Shown here in pieces: positions 1 through 9,807 of a DNA stretch of 64,000 bases. The notes beneath the pieces are model-generated. The model saw only the letters and a program-made list of their open reading frames with translations, searched no databases and was not told where the DNA came from. How positions within the stretch are numbered: position 1 is the first letter of the stretch; each line of letters opens with the position of its first letter. The translations under genes were made by a program, and so were the position numbers. The stretch is taken from the NCBI RefSeq assembly GCF_032854445.1, contig NC_088306.1:18633764-18697763 (forward strand). The letters are read 5' to 3'. Source of the DNA: Liolophura sinensis. Its lineage: Eukaryota > Mollusca > Polyplacophora > Chitonida > Chitonidae.

Positions 1-344
1 CAATTCGTCATCACTCACGGAATGAATTTAAGGGAAGTTTTTTTTTTTAGGGTTTTTTATCCTCACAGCAACGCAGAATTTTCACTGGTCTAATTATTAC
101 AGTGACGGAAATTAAATGTATATCGTGAACATATTCCCTGACGATTTTGTGCCCATAAAAGAACACATACAATTTGATTTGTGAATAAAACGAAAGCACA
201 AGAAAAAATATTAGTCGCATTTAGAGAACATACACATTTCAATAGTAAAGCCACTGTCATTTGTAACTTGTAATTTTTTACATCTTGTTTACGACTACAT
301 ATACATGAGCACATTCATAGCCCCAAGCATGTAGTTTCACCGTA
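1..344. other. 3' flank of TLR-A, no gene seen
   Basis: AT-rich sequence downstream of the minus-strand TLR-A, repeated at 12014-12352 in unit B with several one-base indels. I see no supportable coding region. A short minus-strand reading frame (90-314) is not the same at its end in unit B. Transcript 3' ends of the TLR genes may lie here, but no clear minus-strand AATAAA was found. Confidence 0.5.
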
Positions 345-792
345 GATCAGCGTGCCGTGACCTCCAATAGATGACTGTTGATTAGCCTGTTATATGACCT
401 CGAGCAGTCTATCGCGGATCAGCGCGCCATGACCTCCTGCAAACGGGTATGTATAGCTTAGCGTGCCATTCCCTCCAGCAAACGGGTGTGTATAGATTAG
501 CGTGCCATTACCTCCAGCAAACCGGTGTGTATAGATTAGCGTGCCATGAGCTCCAGCAAACCGGTGTGTATAGATTAGCGTGCCATGACCTCCAGAAAAC
601 GGGTGTATATAGATTAGCGTGCCAGCACCTCCAGCAAACGGGTGTGTATAGATTAGCGTGCCAGTACCTCCAGCAAACGGGTGTATATAGATTAGTGTGC
701 CATGACCACCAGCAGACGACTGTAGATCAGACTGTTCTATGACCTCCAGCAGACAACTGCAGATCAGCGTGCCATGACCTCCAGCAAACGGT
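345..792. repeat. 39-bp minisatellite at the TLR-A 3' end
   Basis: Roughly eleven head-to-tail units of 39 bp (13 codons), degenerate at the left end. Read on the minus strand, each unit contains the equivalent of the last TLR codons (R-L-L-E-V-M-A-R, then TAA or TGA) followed by a short spacer with tctatacacacc. The first unit is the true end of the TLR-A coding sequence (764-792), so the array overlaps and was seeded by the gene end. The plus-strand frame through it (449-742) is a repeat artefact. Confidence 0.9.
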
Positions 793-3208
793 TCCAGAAG
801 ATCCGTTCGTCACCCGGGTCATTGGCCGGCCACAGCAGGAATGTAATGTGATTCCAAAGGTTCAGCAGCGACCGTGGCATTTCCGACACGGGAATCTCTT
901 CCATCATGATCACAATAATGGCGTTTTCATAACCATCTCTCACCATGCGCATGCCCGTCATTTGAATTTCAAATTCACACCAATCGCTTTTCAGGAACGA
1001 CTTGTTGATGACTAGGATAACTTTGCGACTGTTGTTCACGGCGTCCACTATGTTTTGCTGAATACTGACACCCACCGGGAAGTCTCGATCATGGAGACAG
1101 ATCGTGTAGTTGTTTTCATCTTCCAGAAATTGTCGCAGAACAATGCAAGCCCATCGGTAACTGAAGTAATTATACGCTACGAAGGCATCGTATCGGTATT
1201 GTTCATTTGTCACTTCTTCAACGACAGAACCTCTCCTGCATTTTGTCAGAACCCAATATTTGATATTCCACCTGTAACGGTAGGCAAATATTCCTAGAAC
1301 AATTACCACGGCCATCAGACTCGAGCCAACTGTGGAAAATGTCAACCAAAAGTTGCTGACACAAGATACTTCCATGTTCTTAAGCTTTGATTTGAGGCTA
1401 CCAATATCCACGAACGTTCCATTTCCTAGACTGCACGTTAATGTCAAACGTGCTTCAACATTGGCTGAGCCGTCTAGAAGCCATCGCACAAAACTGACGG
1501 TGTTACAAGTGCAGAGGAGGGGGTTACGGTTCAGTGAAACTCTGACAGCATCTTTTGAGTGGGATGAATTGTCAGCGGTCAACCAGTCCATTTGTGCGCG
1601 TGACAAAGATGAAATCACATTGGATGACAAGTCCAAGAATGTCAACGAGACCAAATCATAGATGGACTCTGGTATATGGATCAGCTTATTGTTTGACAGG
1701 ATCAAGGTTTCTAAACTTTGCAGCGGACTGAAGATGAATCTGCTTAGTGTTGTAAAATCGTTACTCGAGAGATCGAGGGTTTTCAGATGTTTCAAACTTT
1801 TGAAGATGACAGCATCTAAATCATAGCGAAAGCCAATGTCCAGTCTACAATTTCTGGCCACCAAAACCTGAAGTGAGGTAAAATAACTGAAGAATCTTGG
1901 AGATAACACAGCACAGTTCCATTTGGATATGTTCAGCACTTTCAAGTTCTCCAGACCGGATACGACAAAGGAACAACCATTGAATCCGTCATATGACAGA
2001 TCAAGAACTTCCACATTTTTTCCATTAGTAAAGTTTACATCCTTATCACTTCTAATCGAACCGGCTAGAAAACTAGCATTCAAAACTACCAAAGATGGAG
2101 GCACCACCAGATTTAATTGAAAAGCAGAGGTCTCCGTCAACACAAGATCGCTGTCCTCTGTCACAGTAAACGCATAATCTCTTCCTGGACTGATATTTAA
2201 ATACTTTAACCTTGTGAAGTGCATCATGCCAATTGCTGCTAAGAAGCTAGTAGCGACTGGCAGATAATTGTTTCCAAAGTTAAATGTTTCTAGACACTCG
2301 GGGTACTGGAATCGGCTGAAGACATCTATTCCCACATGGATTATGGCATTTTTGCTCAAGTCCAGGTGACGAACACAAATAGTCGCCAAGTGAGCCGTGT
2401 TATTTGCAGTGAGAGCCAAGGTTCCTGGGTCCCTGCTGAACCCTTTGTCAGAATTTGTATTTGTGATTGTCAGATATGTCATATGGCGATGGCGCAGGTC
2501 CACAAGAGCTGATAGGGCACTGGGTAGCGATTTTGTTCTCAGATTTAGACTTGTCACGTGCGGAAAATGCTTCAAAGTCCCTTCCTCTAAACTCTGGCAT
2601 CTCAACACCAATGACTGAATTGATAAGTTGGCAAACGCAGCAAATGTGTCTGGTCTGAGGCTGCTTCCAAATTCCCAACAGTAAACGGACAGACTTTTAA
2701 GCTGAGACATGCTCATGACGCCCGGTCCAAATGAAACATTGTGCAACGGCTCGTCAATAGTCAACTCCTTCAGTGATATCAGGCTGCTGAATATCTCGTC
2801 TGGAAACTGATACGCACGGGATGAATAGCCTGGGCTATTTTCATCCATATTTAGGATCTCTAGCTTTTGTGTAGGATGAAATACTGTGGGTGGATAGGAT
2901 TCATACTCCAGCACAAATCGGTTGTTGCTTAGATCCAGGAAGCGTAGTTGTGATAATCCCTCGAACGCTGATGGTTCTAACCTCACAAGTTTGTTGTGAT
3001 TTAAACTCAGTGATATAAGCCTGCTGAGAATTCGAAAGGATCCATTGGTTATCGTCTCCAGAAGATTCCAACTCAAATCCAGGCTTTCTGTTGTTGATGA
3101 GATATTTGTAGGTACGGTCCGCAGTCCTTTGTTGTGGAGATCAACATGGTTGTCCCCATACACCGCGTTAAGAAGAACGGTTCCCAACAGAAATGCGTAC
3201 ACTTCCAT
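764..3208 (-). CDS. Toll-like receptor, intact single-exon gene (TLR-A)
   Basis: Encodes an 814-aa Toll-like receptor, a type I membrane receptor that senses ligands through leucine-rich repeats and signals through a cytoplasmic TIR domain. Order seen: hydrophobic signal peptide (about 1-18, ending NAVYG), many LRRs (about 20-560, with LxxLxLxxN cores such as LKTLDLSSNDF), one LRRCT with CTC motif (about 560-620), a transmembrane helix (about 620-643), and TIR (about 670-812). TIR box 1 is YDAFVAY, box 2 includes LHDRDFPVG, and box 3 is FWNRL. A single C-terminal cysteine cluster and no LRRNT cluster make it vertebrate-type (sccTLR). Several N-glycosylation sequons lie in the ectodomain. The ATG at 3206-3208 directly precedes the signal peptide. 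The stop lies inside the first unit of the 39-bp array. Ligand unknown. Confidence 0.95.
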   Translation of the reverse strand: MEVYAFLLGTVLLNAVYGDNHVDLHNKGLRTVPTNISSTTESLDLSWNLLETITNGSFRILSRLISLSLNHNKLVRLEPSAFEGLSQLRFLDLSNNRFVLEYESYPPTVFHPTQKLEILNMDENSPGYSSRAYQFPDEIFSSLISLKELTIDEPLHNVSFGPGVMSMSQLKSLSVYCWEFGSSLRPDTFAAFANLSIQSLVLRCQSLEEGTLKHFPHVTSLNLRTKSLPSALSALVDLRHRHMTYLTITNTNSDKGFSRDPGTLALTANNTAHLATICVRHLDLSKNAIIHVGIDVFSRFQYPECLETFNFGNNYLPVATSFLAAIGMMHFTRLKYLNISPGRDYAFTVTEDSDLVLTETSAFQLNLVVPPSLVVLNASFLAGSIRSDKDVNFTNGKNVEVLDLSYDGFNGCSFVVSGLENLKVLNISKWNCAVLSPRFFSYFTSLQVLVARNCRLDIGFRYDLDAVIFKSLKHLKTLDLSSNDFTTLSRFIFSPLQSLETLILSNNKLIHIPESIYDLVSLTFLDLSSNVISSLSRAQMDWLTADNSSHSKDAVRVSLNRNPLLCTCNTVSFVRWLLDGSANVEARLTLTCSLGNGTFVDIGSLKSKLKNMEVSCVSNFWLTFSTVGSSLMAVVIVLGIFAYRYRWNIKYWVLTKCRRGSVVEEVTNEQYRYDAFVAYNYFSYRWACIVLRQFLEDENNYTICLHDRDFPVGVSIQQNIVDAVNNSRKVILVINKSFLKSDWCEFEIQMTGMRMVRDGYENAIIVIMMEEIPVSEMPRSLLNLWNHITFLLWPANDPGDERIFWNRLLEVMAR

Positions 3209-3497
3209 AGTTGTTTTGGGTGCTAAGGGAAAAGTTGGCAGTGTTTCTACAAGGAGATGGAGTCGTTTAGCCGTTAGACGCCTGGGTAGATCTGCAGATT
3301 GTCTACTTCATGTACTATATGGTCTCTACAAATAACACTGGTTGTAAATTTGAAATGTTTGTACAAGCGTTACACATCCTTCAACTAGGCAGTAACTCGT
3401 CAGTGACACACCGACATACAGCTGTATTTTGTCATATACACGATCAAGTGTGCTTCCTTGATACCTCATAATGAGATAGTACTAGAATGACCCGCTA

Positions 3498-3505
3498 TAT
3501 TTATA
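3498..3505 (-). promoter_or_regulatory. TATA-like box upstream of TLR-A
   Basis: On the minus strand the sequence reads TATAAATA about 290 bp upstream of the TLR-A start codon. The box is kept in unit B at 15468-15475 despite nearby substitutions. If used, it implies a 5' leader of about 250 nt. This is motif evidence only. Confidence 0.4.
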
Positions 3506-3586
3506 TCTGACAGAGGAATGACGTGTGTGATTTTATGTGGTTATATGTTAAAGGTGGTGACAAATCAGCATTTCGAGTTTTTTTAG

Positions 3587-3693
3587 ATTTATTTATTTAT
3601 TTGATTAATGTTTTACGCCGTACTCAAGAATAATTCACTTATACGACGGCGGCCAGCATTAGGGTAGGTGGAAACCGGGCACAGCCCAGGGGG
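3587..3693 (-). mobile_element. SINE-A fragment (3' part)
   Basis: Antisense 3' part of the common tRNA-headed SINE of this window (called SINE-A here). It has the TTTATTTGATTaaTGTTTTACGCC end and the cggcggccagcatta core. It is duplicated at 15557-15671, so it predates the A/B duplication. It sits just beyond the TLR upstream block. Confidence 0.8.
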
Positions 3694-3949
3694 ACATGCG
3701 TCGAAACAGGCATTCATATATCAGCCGTCAAAAAAGATGAAGGTTTAACAAACGCGACATGTATTCTGCATTCGGAGTGTCTTTTCTTTTGGTTTAACTC
3801 AGGTTAAGCTACGGGACTTCTAAACTAAGCAGATCTCGGCATCCAGCGGATGACGAGATTTAATCGCATGACCTCTTCGTCTGATACAAGAACAACTTTT
3901 AAATGAGAAGGCCGAAGAAAAATGATGGTCGATCCGGTTTCCACCTGCG

Positions 3950-4150
3950 GAAACGGAGAAGCGGAGAACAGTTTTTAATGATGTTTGAAAGACGCAAGAC
4001 ATGTTTTTGACGAATGAGTGAAATCAGTGTTAAAATCGTGTACCATTATAAAAAATGTATCATAGATGAGCTTTGATTGCGACTGTTCATACATTCAACA
4101 TGGTTATCGAATTCAACACGATGAATATAAATCCCCTACCCTCTATGGAC
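3950..4150 (+). repeat. ~200-bp internal repeat R1, copy 1
   Basis: Begins near agaagcggagaacagttttt and continues through ttgattgcgactgttcata and attcaacacgatgaatat. A diverged copy lies 1.66 kb downstream (5610-5825). Both are repeated in unit B (17270-17455 and 18668-18872), and a fifth relative lies at 30935-31135. Class unknown. Confidence 0.7.
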
Positions 4151-4582
4151 TTAAATGAAGTCAAATGATTTTTATGTTTTATGTTATGTTATACGACACA
4201 CAGCACACAAATAAGGGGAGAACTTGACACAAAGAAAGCTGGAATCTGAACAATCAAAGCTGGATTTGAACAGCGGAGCTGCATTTAAACTGTATTGGCC
4301 AAAAAAGCCTATGAAAAACTGTTAGCTCATAATTGTCCGGATCGGTACATATTTAATTTGTGGCATACCGGAAGTGTATTTAAGTAACTTTTAAATCTCT
4401 GTGTGTGTTCCATTGCATCAATGCTATGGATTATTTAACATTTTGTGTACATTCGGAATTTGGAAATACAGATAAGTGTAGTCACGAGTGGTCATTACCT
4501 CAAGTAGGCTTATTACGACTTATAACGACCAGTTGTATCACAGCGATTGCCCATTATCATATATAATAGGGGCATGAAGTCT

Positions 4583-4880
4583 AATTTTTCTGTCTCTGTA
4601 TGACATCGAGGAGTCATTCGGTGTGGGTTCATATACTGTCTTCTTGTAGCAGGACGAGTCCATGACGCCAAAGTGCTGCTCCCACTGAAGTATCATGCCG
4701 AAGACACCAGATATGACACCCCACCCAGTCACATTATACTGACACCGGGCCAACCCATCATGTTTCCTTGCTTTAAGATCTCAGTGCTGCTAGGCAGCAG
4801 CAACAGCCATTTTCAAAGTCTTTGGTATGATCCGGCCCGGGTCTCCCGACTCAGAGGCGGACGCTCTAACCTCATAACTA
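4583..4880 (-). mobile_element. SINE-B element, near full length
   Basis: Second interspersed family of the window (SINE-B here). It is recognised by the motifs gccgaagacaccagatatga and acattatactgacaccgggc. On the minus strand its 5' end reads like a tRNA A-box region (GGTTAGAGCGTCCGCCTC). In unit B only the last part remains (17896-17950), so most of the element was deleted there. Confidence 0.75.
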
Positions 4881-5609
4881 CTGTCACTCATTCTACCGAT
4901 AATAATACACCGTGATAAAATATGAAATAAACTTAAAAATATGTTTTATCACCGTGAGTCAAAATATTAGCCTAGGACACATATGACTGCAACCATGAAC
5001 AGGATGAATATCGCAAAACAGATGCAAGCTATTGACAATACCAGTAGGACATATAAACAGAGAGAAATTATTGAAATACTGTTTTTACAGTAACCGTATT
5101 TTTACATTTTCCATCGTTAATTGTTTTGGTTTTTTTGTGGGAGGGGGGGGGGGTGGGTGGGTGGTACAATGGTAAATGGTAAAATTGCGTAAAATTGTCA
5201 GTTTACCTGTGTGAAAGAAGAATATATTTGCATGTTTACGGCAGTATAGCAGTTACTGATTCTTATACATTTCAATGCTGAGAGATACGGAAGTAAAGAA
5301 CAAAAGAGCGTAGTACGCCACGCTTTCTCTATGTGATTCCTCATTTACGCACTCTTATACACTGGTGCTTATAATCACGGAAACAGCCGATCTCATGTTT
5401 TAATTTATAGACCTTTGTGCCGCAATGCATTCTGATAATTTAAGAAATAATGGATTGGTTTATGCATATATGCTGGGAAGCGGACTAGCCCGCTGCATAA
5501 GGACTAGACAAAAAATCCCTTGTTTCTGTTTTAACACATACAAAATATAGCACATTTTTTAAGTTGTAGCATTTTTCATTAATTCCTTTCCACCAAGGTT
5601 TCATTTCAA

Positions 5610-5825
5610 AAGAGAAGCGGTCATCAGTTTTCAGTGATGTTGAACAAACGCCGGGAATGTCCCAGGAGAATGAATGAAATGAGTTTCCAAATCGTGTGTC
5701 ATGCTTGTGAATTGTCGATAATTAAAATATGTATCTCAGTTGCGCTTTGATTGCAACTGTTCATATATCAAGTATGGCGATCTAAGTCAACACGATATCT
5801 ATACAACCCCTAGTCATGGGGTAAC
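5610..5825 (+). repeat. ~200-bp internal repeat R1, copy 2
   Basis: Diverged copy of 3950-4150, sharing agaagcgg, the gttgaacaaacgccggg-type middle, the ttgcaactgttcatata stretch and the cacgatatctatacaaccc end. Confidence 0.65.
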
Positions 5826-6089
5826 CGGAATTAGACACATTTATGAAGCTCAGTGCCAAGGGGTTCATTTTTACTTACAGCAGAGTTATACTCATTGTAA
5901 AACGTAAGAAGCCTAGGGAGTGGGTGTTTGATGAAATAACCTAGGCACACTAGTTTTTGCACTAATGACCTTGATTTAAATAGTCACATAACACACAGGA
6001 TCTAACAAGTGCTACAATGTGAGACATATTACATGTTTTGATACATTGCTGTTCAGGTAATAACCCAGTCAAAGGACTCATTTCCATGT

Positions 6090-6892
6090 TCCTCACAGTC
6101 AAGCTTTTAACAACAATTGCCGGACTCACTTCCATACGTCTCACACCCCAGGTCCCAACGACTGTAATTGTCGGATTCACTTCCATATTTCTCACGGCCC
6201 AGGTTTCAACATCTGTAATTGCCAGATTCACTTCCATATTTCTCACGGCCCAGGTTTCAACATCTGTAATTGCCAGATTCACTTCCATATTTCTGACAGC
6301 CCAGGTTTCAACATCTGATACAGTAATTGACAGACTCGCTTCCATATTTCTCACAGCCCAGGTTTCAACATCTGTAATTGCTGGATTAACTTCCGTATTT
6401 CTGACAGCCCAGGTTTCAACATCCGTAATTGCCGGGTTCATTTCCATATTTCTGACAGCCCAGGTTTCAACATCTGACACAGTAATTGACAGACTCACTT
6501 TCATATTTCTCACAGCCCAGGTTTCAACAACTGTAATTGCCGGATTCACTTCCATATTTCTGACAGCCCAGGCTTCAACATCCGTAATTGCCGGATTCAT
6601 TTCCATATTTCTGACAGCCCAGGTTTCAACATCTGATACAGTAATTGACAGACTCACTTCCATATTTCTCACAGCCCAGGTTCCAACAACTGCGATTGCC
6701 GGATTCACTTCCATATTTCTGACAGCCCAGGTTTCAACATCCGTAATTGCCGGATTCACTTCCATATTTCTGACAGCCCAGGTTTCAACATCTGATACTG
6801 TAATTGACAGACTCACTTCCATATTTCTCACAGCCCAGGTTCCAACAACTGCGATTGCCGGATTCACTTCCATACTTCTCCCAACCCAGGTT
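6090..6892. repeat. 51/57-bp compound minisatellite, unit A
   Basis: About fifteen units alternating between 51 and 57 bp, each with acttccatatttctcacagc followed by ccaggtttcaacatctg and a spacer. Both unit lengths are multiples of three and stop-free, so long frames run on both strands (5962-6873 minus, 6038-7033 plus) and translate as 17- and 19-residue repeats ending TWAVRN. Unit B has about seventeen units and an in-array stop. A minisatellite is the simplest reading, and coding is not supported. Confidence 0.9.
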
Positions 6893-7281
6893 CCAACAAC
6901 TGCTATCGGCGGAGTGCCTTTGCACTATAAATTGCAGTTAACATTGCTGCATTTTATTACCAAATTGTGCTTAAACCACGGTGCTAAGGTGCGTGTAATT
7001 TGCGACTTTTTATGCATGTACATGAACAGTTAGAATAAAACCCGAAAGGAGGTAAATTGAAAAGATGCGGTATTTCACCAGTTAGGCTACGTGTGACCAT
7101 TTGCCGGTTATCACACCGTCGCCGCGTCTCTGATTTTTCCCTCTATGCTTTACGTCTTAATTATATTCACTTCCATACTTCTTACAGCTCAGGTTCCATT
7201 AACTGCACATAGCCGAGTTGACTTCCATATTTCTCATAACTGCAATTTTTGACCACACGTTCATATTATTCCTCAACGTCA
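6893..7281. other. Non-coding flank with stray array units
   Basis: No gene. Two isolated degenerate units of the 51/57-bp array lie at about 7168-7245. The block 6925-7180 recurs in diverged form at 29947-30215 beside TLR-C. Confidence 0.6.
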
Positions 7282-7536
7282 ATTTATTTGCTTATTTGAA
7301 TCGTGTTTTACACCGCAGTCAAGAATATTTCACTTATACGCCAGCGGCCAGCATTATGGTGGGAGGAAACGGAGAAAGGGCCCAGGGGAAACCCACGACC
7401 TTCCGTAGGTTGGTGTGAGGCCTACCCACTTAAGACCAGATAGGAAGCCAGCATGAGCTGGACGAACTCACAGCGACCGTATTGGTAAGAGACTCCTGTG
7501 TCATTACGCTGGGCTAGCGCGCTAACCAACTAAGCT
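7282..7536 (-). mobile_element. SINE-A copy, near full length
   Basis: Antisense SINE-A. It runs from its TTTATTT tail through the cggccagcattatggtggga core to the tRNA-derived head (gctagcgcgctaaccaacta). It is shared with unit B (20440-20694), so it is older than the duplication. Confidence 0.88.
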
Positions 7537-7825
7537 TCATACATTTAACATGGGCCAGCATGAACTCAGGGTATGACATTGATGAGAATCTTCTGGATCT
7601 TTGCGTCACGCTATTCACCAGGCCACGGAGCCCTCCGCCACCCAGCCAAGATTTAAAGGAGCAGAAAGAAAATGATGCAAATATTTGATGATGGAGCGTG
7701 AAAAGTTATTTGCAAATGTAGTGATTATTATTATGTAGTTTCGTTTTTTTTTCTGTCAGGGAAAAAGGGTATTTGAAACTATATTTGTATGGTGTGTATT
7801 TGGGACCAACTCTTGGTATATTCAT

Positions 7826-7872
7826 TTAGATGATGGGTGTTTTACGCCGTCCTCAAAAACATTTCACTCAAT
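7826..7872 (-). mobile_element. SINE-A tail fragment
   Basis: Short antisense 3' end (gggtgttttacgccgtcctc and following). It is also present in unit B at 20981-21028. Confidence 0.55.
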
Positions 7873-8374
7873 AGACCAAATTTTAGGACAAATCAGCAAT
7901 TTCTGCTATATGAAATCGACATTGTGTACGACATAAAATTTTTATACTGCCGGGTAAAAGCTTCTTTGTCGTCGTTGGACGGTTATAAATTGTTGTAATC
8001 TATGCACCAATGAAAATCTCTCCACATTTGTTCAGTAATCAGGCTTGTAGTACGACGTCTCTTGTCTGTTATTTACGGACCTCCTCCAACCCCTCCTGCG
8101 CCTTCTATGTGAATCATACTGCACTAACAGGCAGAATGGGGCTTGCGATTTACCCCCACTTTATGGCAGCTGTGACATGCCATTAGTACATAATTCTCAG
8201 ATAATTTTATAATCACGTTATTTCTACCAAAACTCAGCTCGGTATAAGTCACTTGCATAAATTTTATTTGTAATTTCATATAAACTGTTTATTCAATGTC
8301 GGATTTAATATAATTTTAAAGATTATATCCTTTCATTAAATTGTCACACTTGGTGGCCTTGTGGTTGGGGGTTC

Positions 8375-8457
8375 GCATTATTGGCGCTTGCTACTTGTGT
8401 CCGCATTATTGGCGCTTGCTACTTGTATCCGCATTATTGGCGCTTGCTACTTGTGAC
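8375..8457 (+). repeat. 28-bp repeat, three copies
   Basis: Three nearly identical tandem copies containing gcattattggcgcttgctac. The same three copies are in unit B (21528-21610). Confidence 0.85.
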
Positions 8458-8544
8458 ATGTTTGGGACGTCATTGACATAATGCTGAATATGCAGTTTTC
8501 CCAAGTGATGGTACATGTACGTTAATACATACGAGACAACGTTT

Positions 8545-8645
8545 CTCACCTTGGCGGAACCAGTTCTCACCTGGTGGGACCAGTTCTCACCTCAGTTCTC
8601 ACCTGGGAGGAACCAGTTCTCACCTGGGTGAAAGCAGTTCCCATT
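8545..8645 (+). repeat. Short tandem repeat, ccagttctcacctggg-type
   Basis: Four to five degenerate units around ccagttctcacctgggagga, shared with unit B (about 21710-21805). It lies in otherwise anonymous sequence (7873-9040) in which I see no gene. Confidence 0.7.
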
Positions 8646-9040
8646 TGGGTGGAAATCTGTGTGCTTGGAGAATGCCTAACCCCAACATTCCCCAAGAACC
8701 CGCTGCACCCAGAGCAGCGCCTTTGCAGCTGAGCCATCGAGGGCTCGTTGTCTTTGATTTTCTGTAGAGTCAAGGTTTTCCTAGATCTGTAAAAAAATTT
8801 TTTTTTTAGGGTGTCTGTCTTTGATAAATTATCATCAGTGTTGTTCTTAATTGATGATGATTATTAATGATTATTGGTGCTTCGTTGCCTTATGAATTAA
8901 TGCAGTAGAATACGTATTTAGAAAGCATCTCTCCAACAGTATTATAATTTCCGGTTTGTGTCGTTCTGCTTGTTACTTTGATTAACTACAATGAATCCGT
9001 AGGAGGTATTGTTTGAGCAATAATATTTATACGTGTGTAT

Positions 9041-9090
9041 TGACTGACTGATCGGTTGAATCGTATTTCACGCCGCGTTTAAAAATATTC
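9041..9090 (-). mobile_element. Old SINE tail at the unit A right edge
   Basis: Antisense fragment gattggttgaat-type followed by tttcacgccgcgtttaaaaa. Similarity between units A and B stops here. In B the element continues (ggctgtcaggtttatccgtg after an inserted SINE-A), while in A a tRNA-like sequence begins. Confidence 0.6.
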
Positions 9091-9094
9091 TAAT

Positions 9095-9167
9095 GGGGGT
9101 CTAGCTCACATGATAGAGCGGTCGCTTTGCATGCGAGAGGTACCGGGATCGATGCCCGGGCTTTCCA
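9095..9167 (+). tRNA. tRNA-Ala(UGC)-like gene, slightly degenerate
   Basis: A 73-nt sequence folds as a tRNA: acceptor 5' strand GGGGGTC, D-arm GCTC/GAGC, anticodon loop TTTGCAT (anticodon TGC), variable AGGTA, T-arm CCGGG/CCCGG with loop ATCGATG, discriminator A. The G3:U70 pair that marks alanine tRNAs is present. Defects are a mismatched pair at 6:67, several G-U pairs in the acceptor and a G-G at 27:43. A run of about twelve T follows within 4 nt, as in pol III termination. It could be a functional gene, a pseudogene or the head of a retroposon. It is single copy in this window. Confidence 0.65.
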
Positions 9168-9230
9168 GTCTTTTTTTTTTTTATTTAAAAAAAAAAAGCT
9201 AAACAATAAAAATGTCCGTCCAGAAGAACA
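9168..9230 (+). terminator. Poly-T tract after the tRNA-like sequence
   Basis: A T-run at about 9170-9182, directly after the tRNA-like sequence, would terminate pol III. An A-run follows (9187-9198), so the region could also be a hairpin or a remnant retroposon tail. Confidence 0.5.
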
Positions 9231-9525
9231 GTATGTATGTATGTATGCTTTGAGGCTTTACGCCGAACTTAACAATTTTTTCTATCATATGACGACGAAG
9301 AGTCGTTAGGTGTGGGTGCATGTACTGTGTCTTCATGTGGTAGGGCTCATTTCATACCGAAGACACCAGACATGACACCCAACAAAATCACATTATACCA
9401 GTCCTGTTTCATTGGTCTAACCTTTCAGTGCTGAGCACCAAGCGCCAAGAGGTAGCCAAAGATTTCTGCTTCCTAAGTTGAGCGTCCAAACAGACATTCG
9501 TTAACCATTCATAACTATCATCAAC
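9231..9525 (-). mobile_element. SINE-B copy, diverged
   Basis: Contains ccgaagacaccagacatgac, acattataccagtcctgttt and the tail-proximal motif tatgacgacgaagagtc, with an internal deletion relative to 4583-4880. Confidence 0.7.
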
Positions 9526-9807
9526 CATAATTTACATTCAGAATTAATAATCGCAGACCAATTTTCAGTTCAACACAATCCATCAAAAAACTAAAATCAG
9601 AAGGTTACAAATTTAGTCCTGTTACAACGCTGGAACAAGATAGTAACAATATCCATCATTAAAGATGTTTCAGGTTTTACAAAGGCACGTTGGAATAAGC
9701 TGATCTAGGTAATAATTGTTTTTTTTTCTGAGCCTCTGTCACATTTTCTGTTGATCAAAAAAATTCCTCTGAATAACTTATATTTATGGACATTTTCTTA
9801 TTTAGCG

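Larger units (their letters stand above)
3694..6090. other. Non-coding part of unit A
   Basis: No supportable gene. It holds a block specific to A (3799-3944, replaced in B by the transposon region), two diverged copies of a ~200-bp element (3950-4150 and 5610-5825), a SINE-B copy (4583-4880) and a T/G homopolymer tract near 5130-5162. Short reading frames here are not conserved in unit B. Confidence 0.6.
1..9090. repeat. Segmental duplication unit A
   Basis: This stretch matches 12014-22262 nearly base for base, in the same orientation. It contains a TLR gene, its 39-bp array, upstream sequence, the 51/57-bp array and old SINE pieces. Unit A starts at or before base 1, so its left edge is not visible. 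Its right edge is at about 9090, inside an old SINE tail and just before a tRNA-Ala-like sequence. The two units differ by the Tc1-type insertion and an inner SINE in B, a ~265-bp SINE interior present only in A (about 4581-4846), a replaced block at 3799-3944, and array copy numbers. Confidence 0.93.

Noticed and set aside
449-742. Plus-strand frame with 13-residue repeats (LACHDLQQTGVYR type)
   Set aside because: It is the antisense of the 39-bp TLR array. The open frame follows from a 39-bp unit with no stop, and unit B breaks it differently.
1055-2678. Many 60-110 codon frames within the TLR genes (also in 13025-14648 and 27531-29144)
   Set aside because: They are shadows of the TLR coding sequence on the other strand or in other frames, and recur only because the genes are duplicated.
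6038-7033. 331-codon repeat protein on the plus strand and 303-codon one on the minus strand
   Set aside because: Both follow from 51/57-bp units. The minus frame is broken in unit B, and neither has a domain, signal or codon bias.
9127-9309. 60-codon frame next to the tRNA-like sequence
   Set aside because: It is built from the tRNA-like sequence, the T/A homopolymers and a microsatellite.
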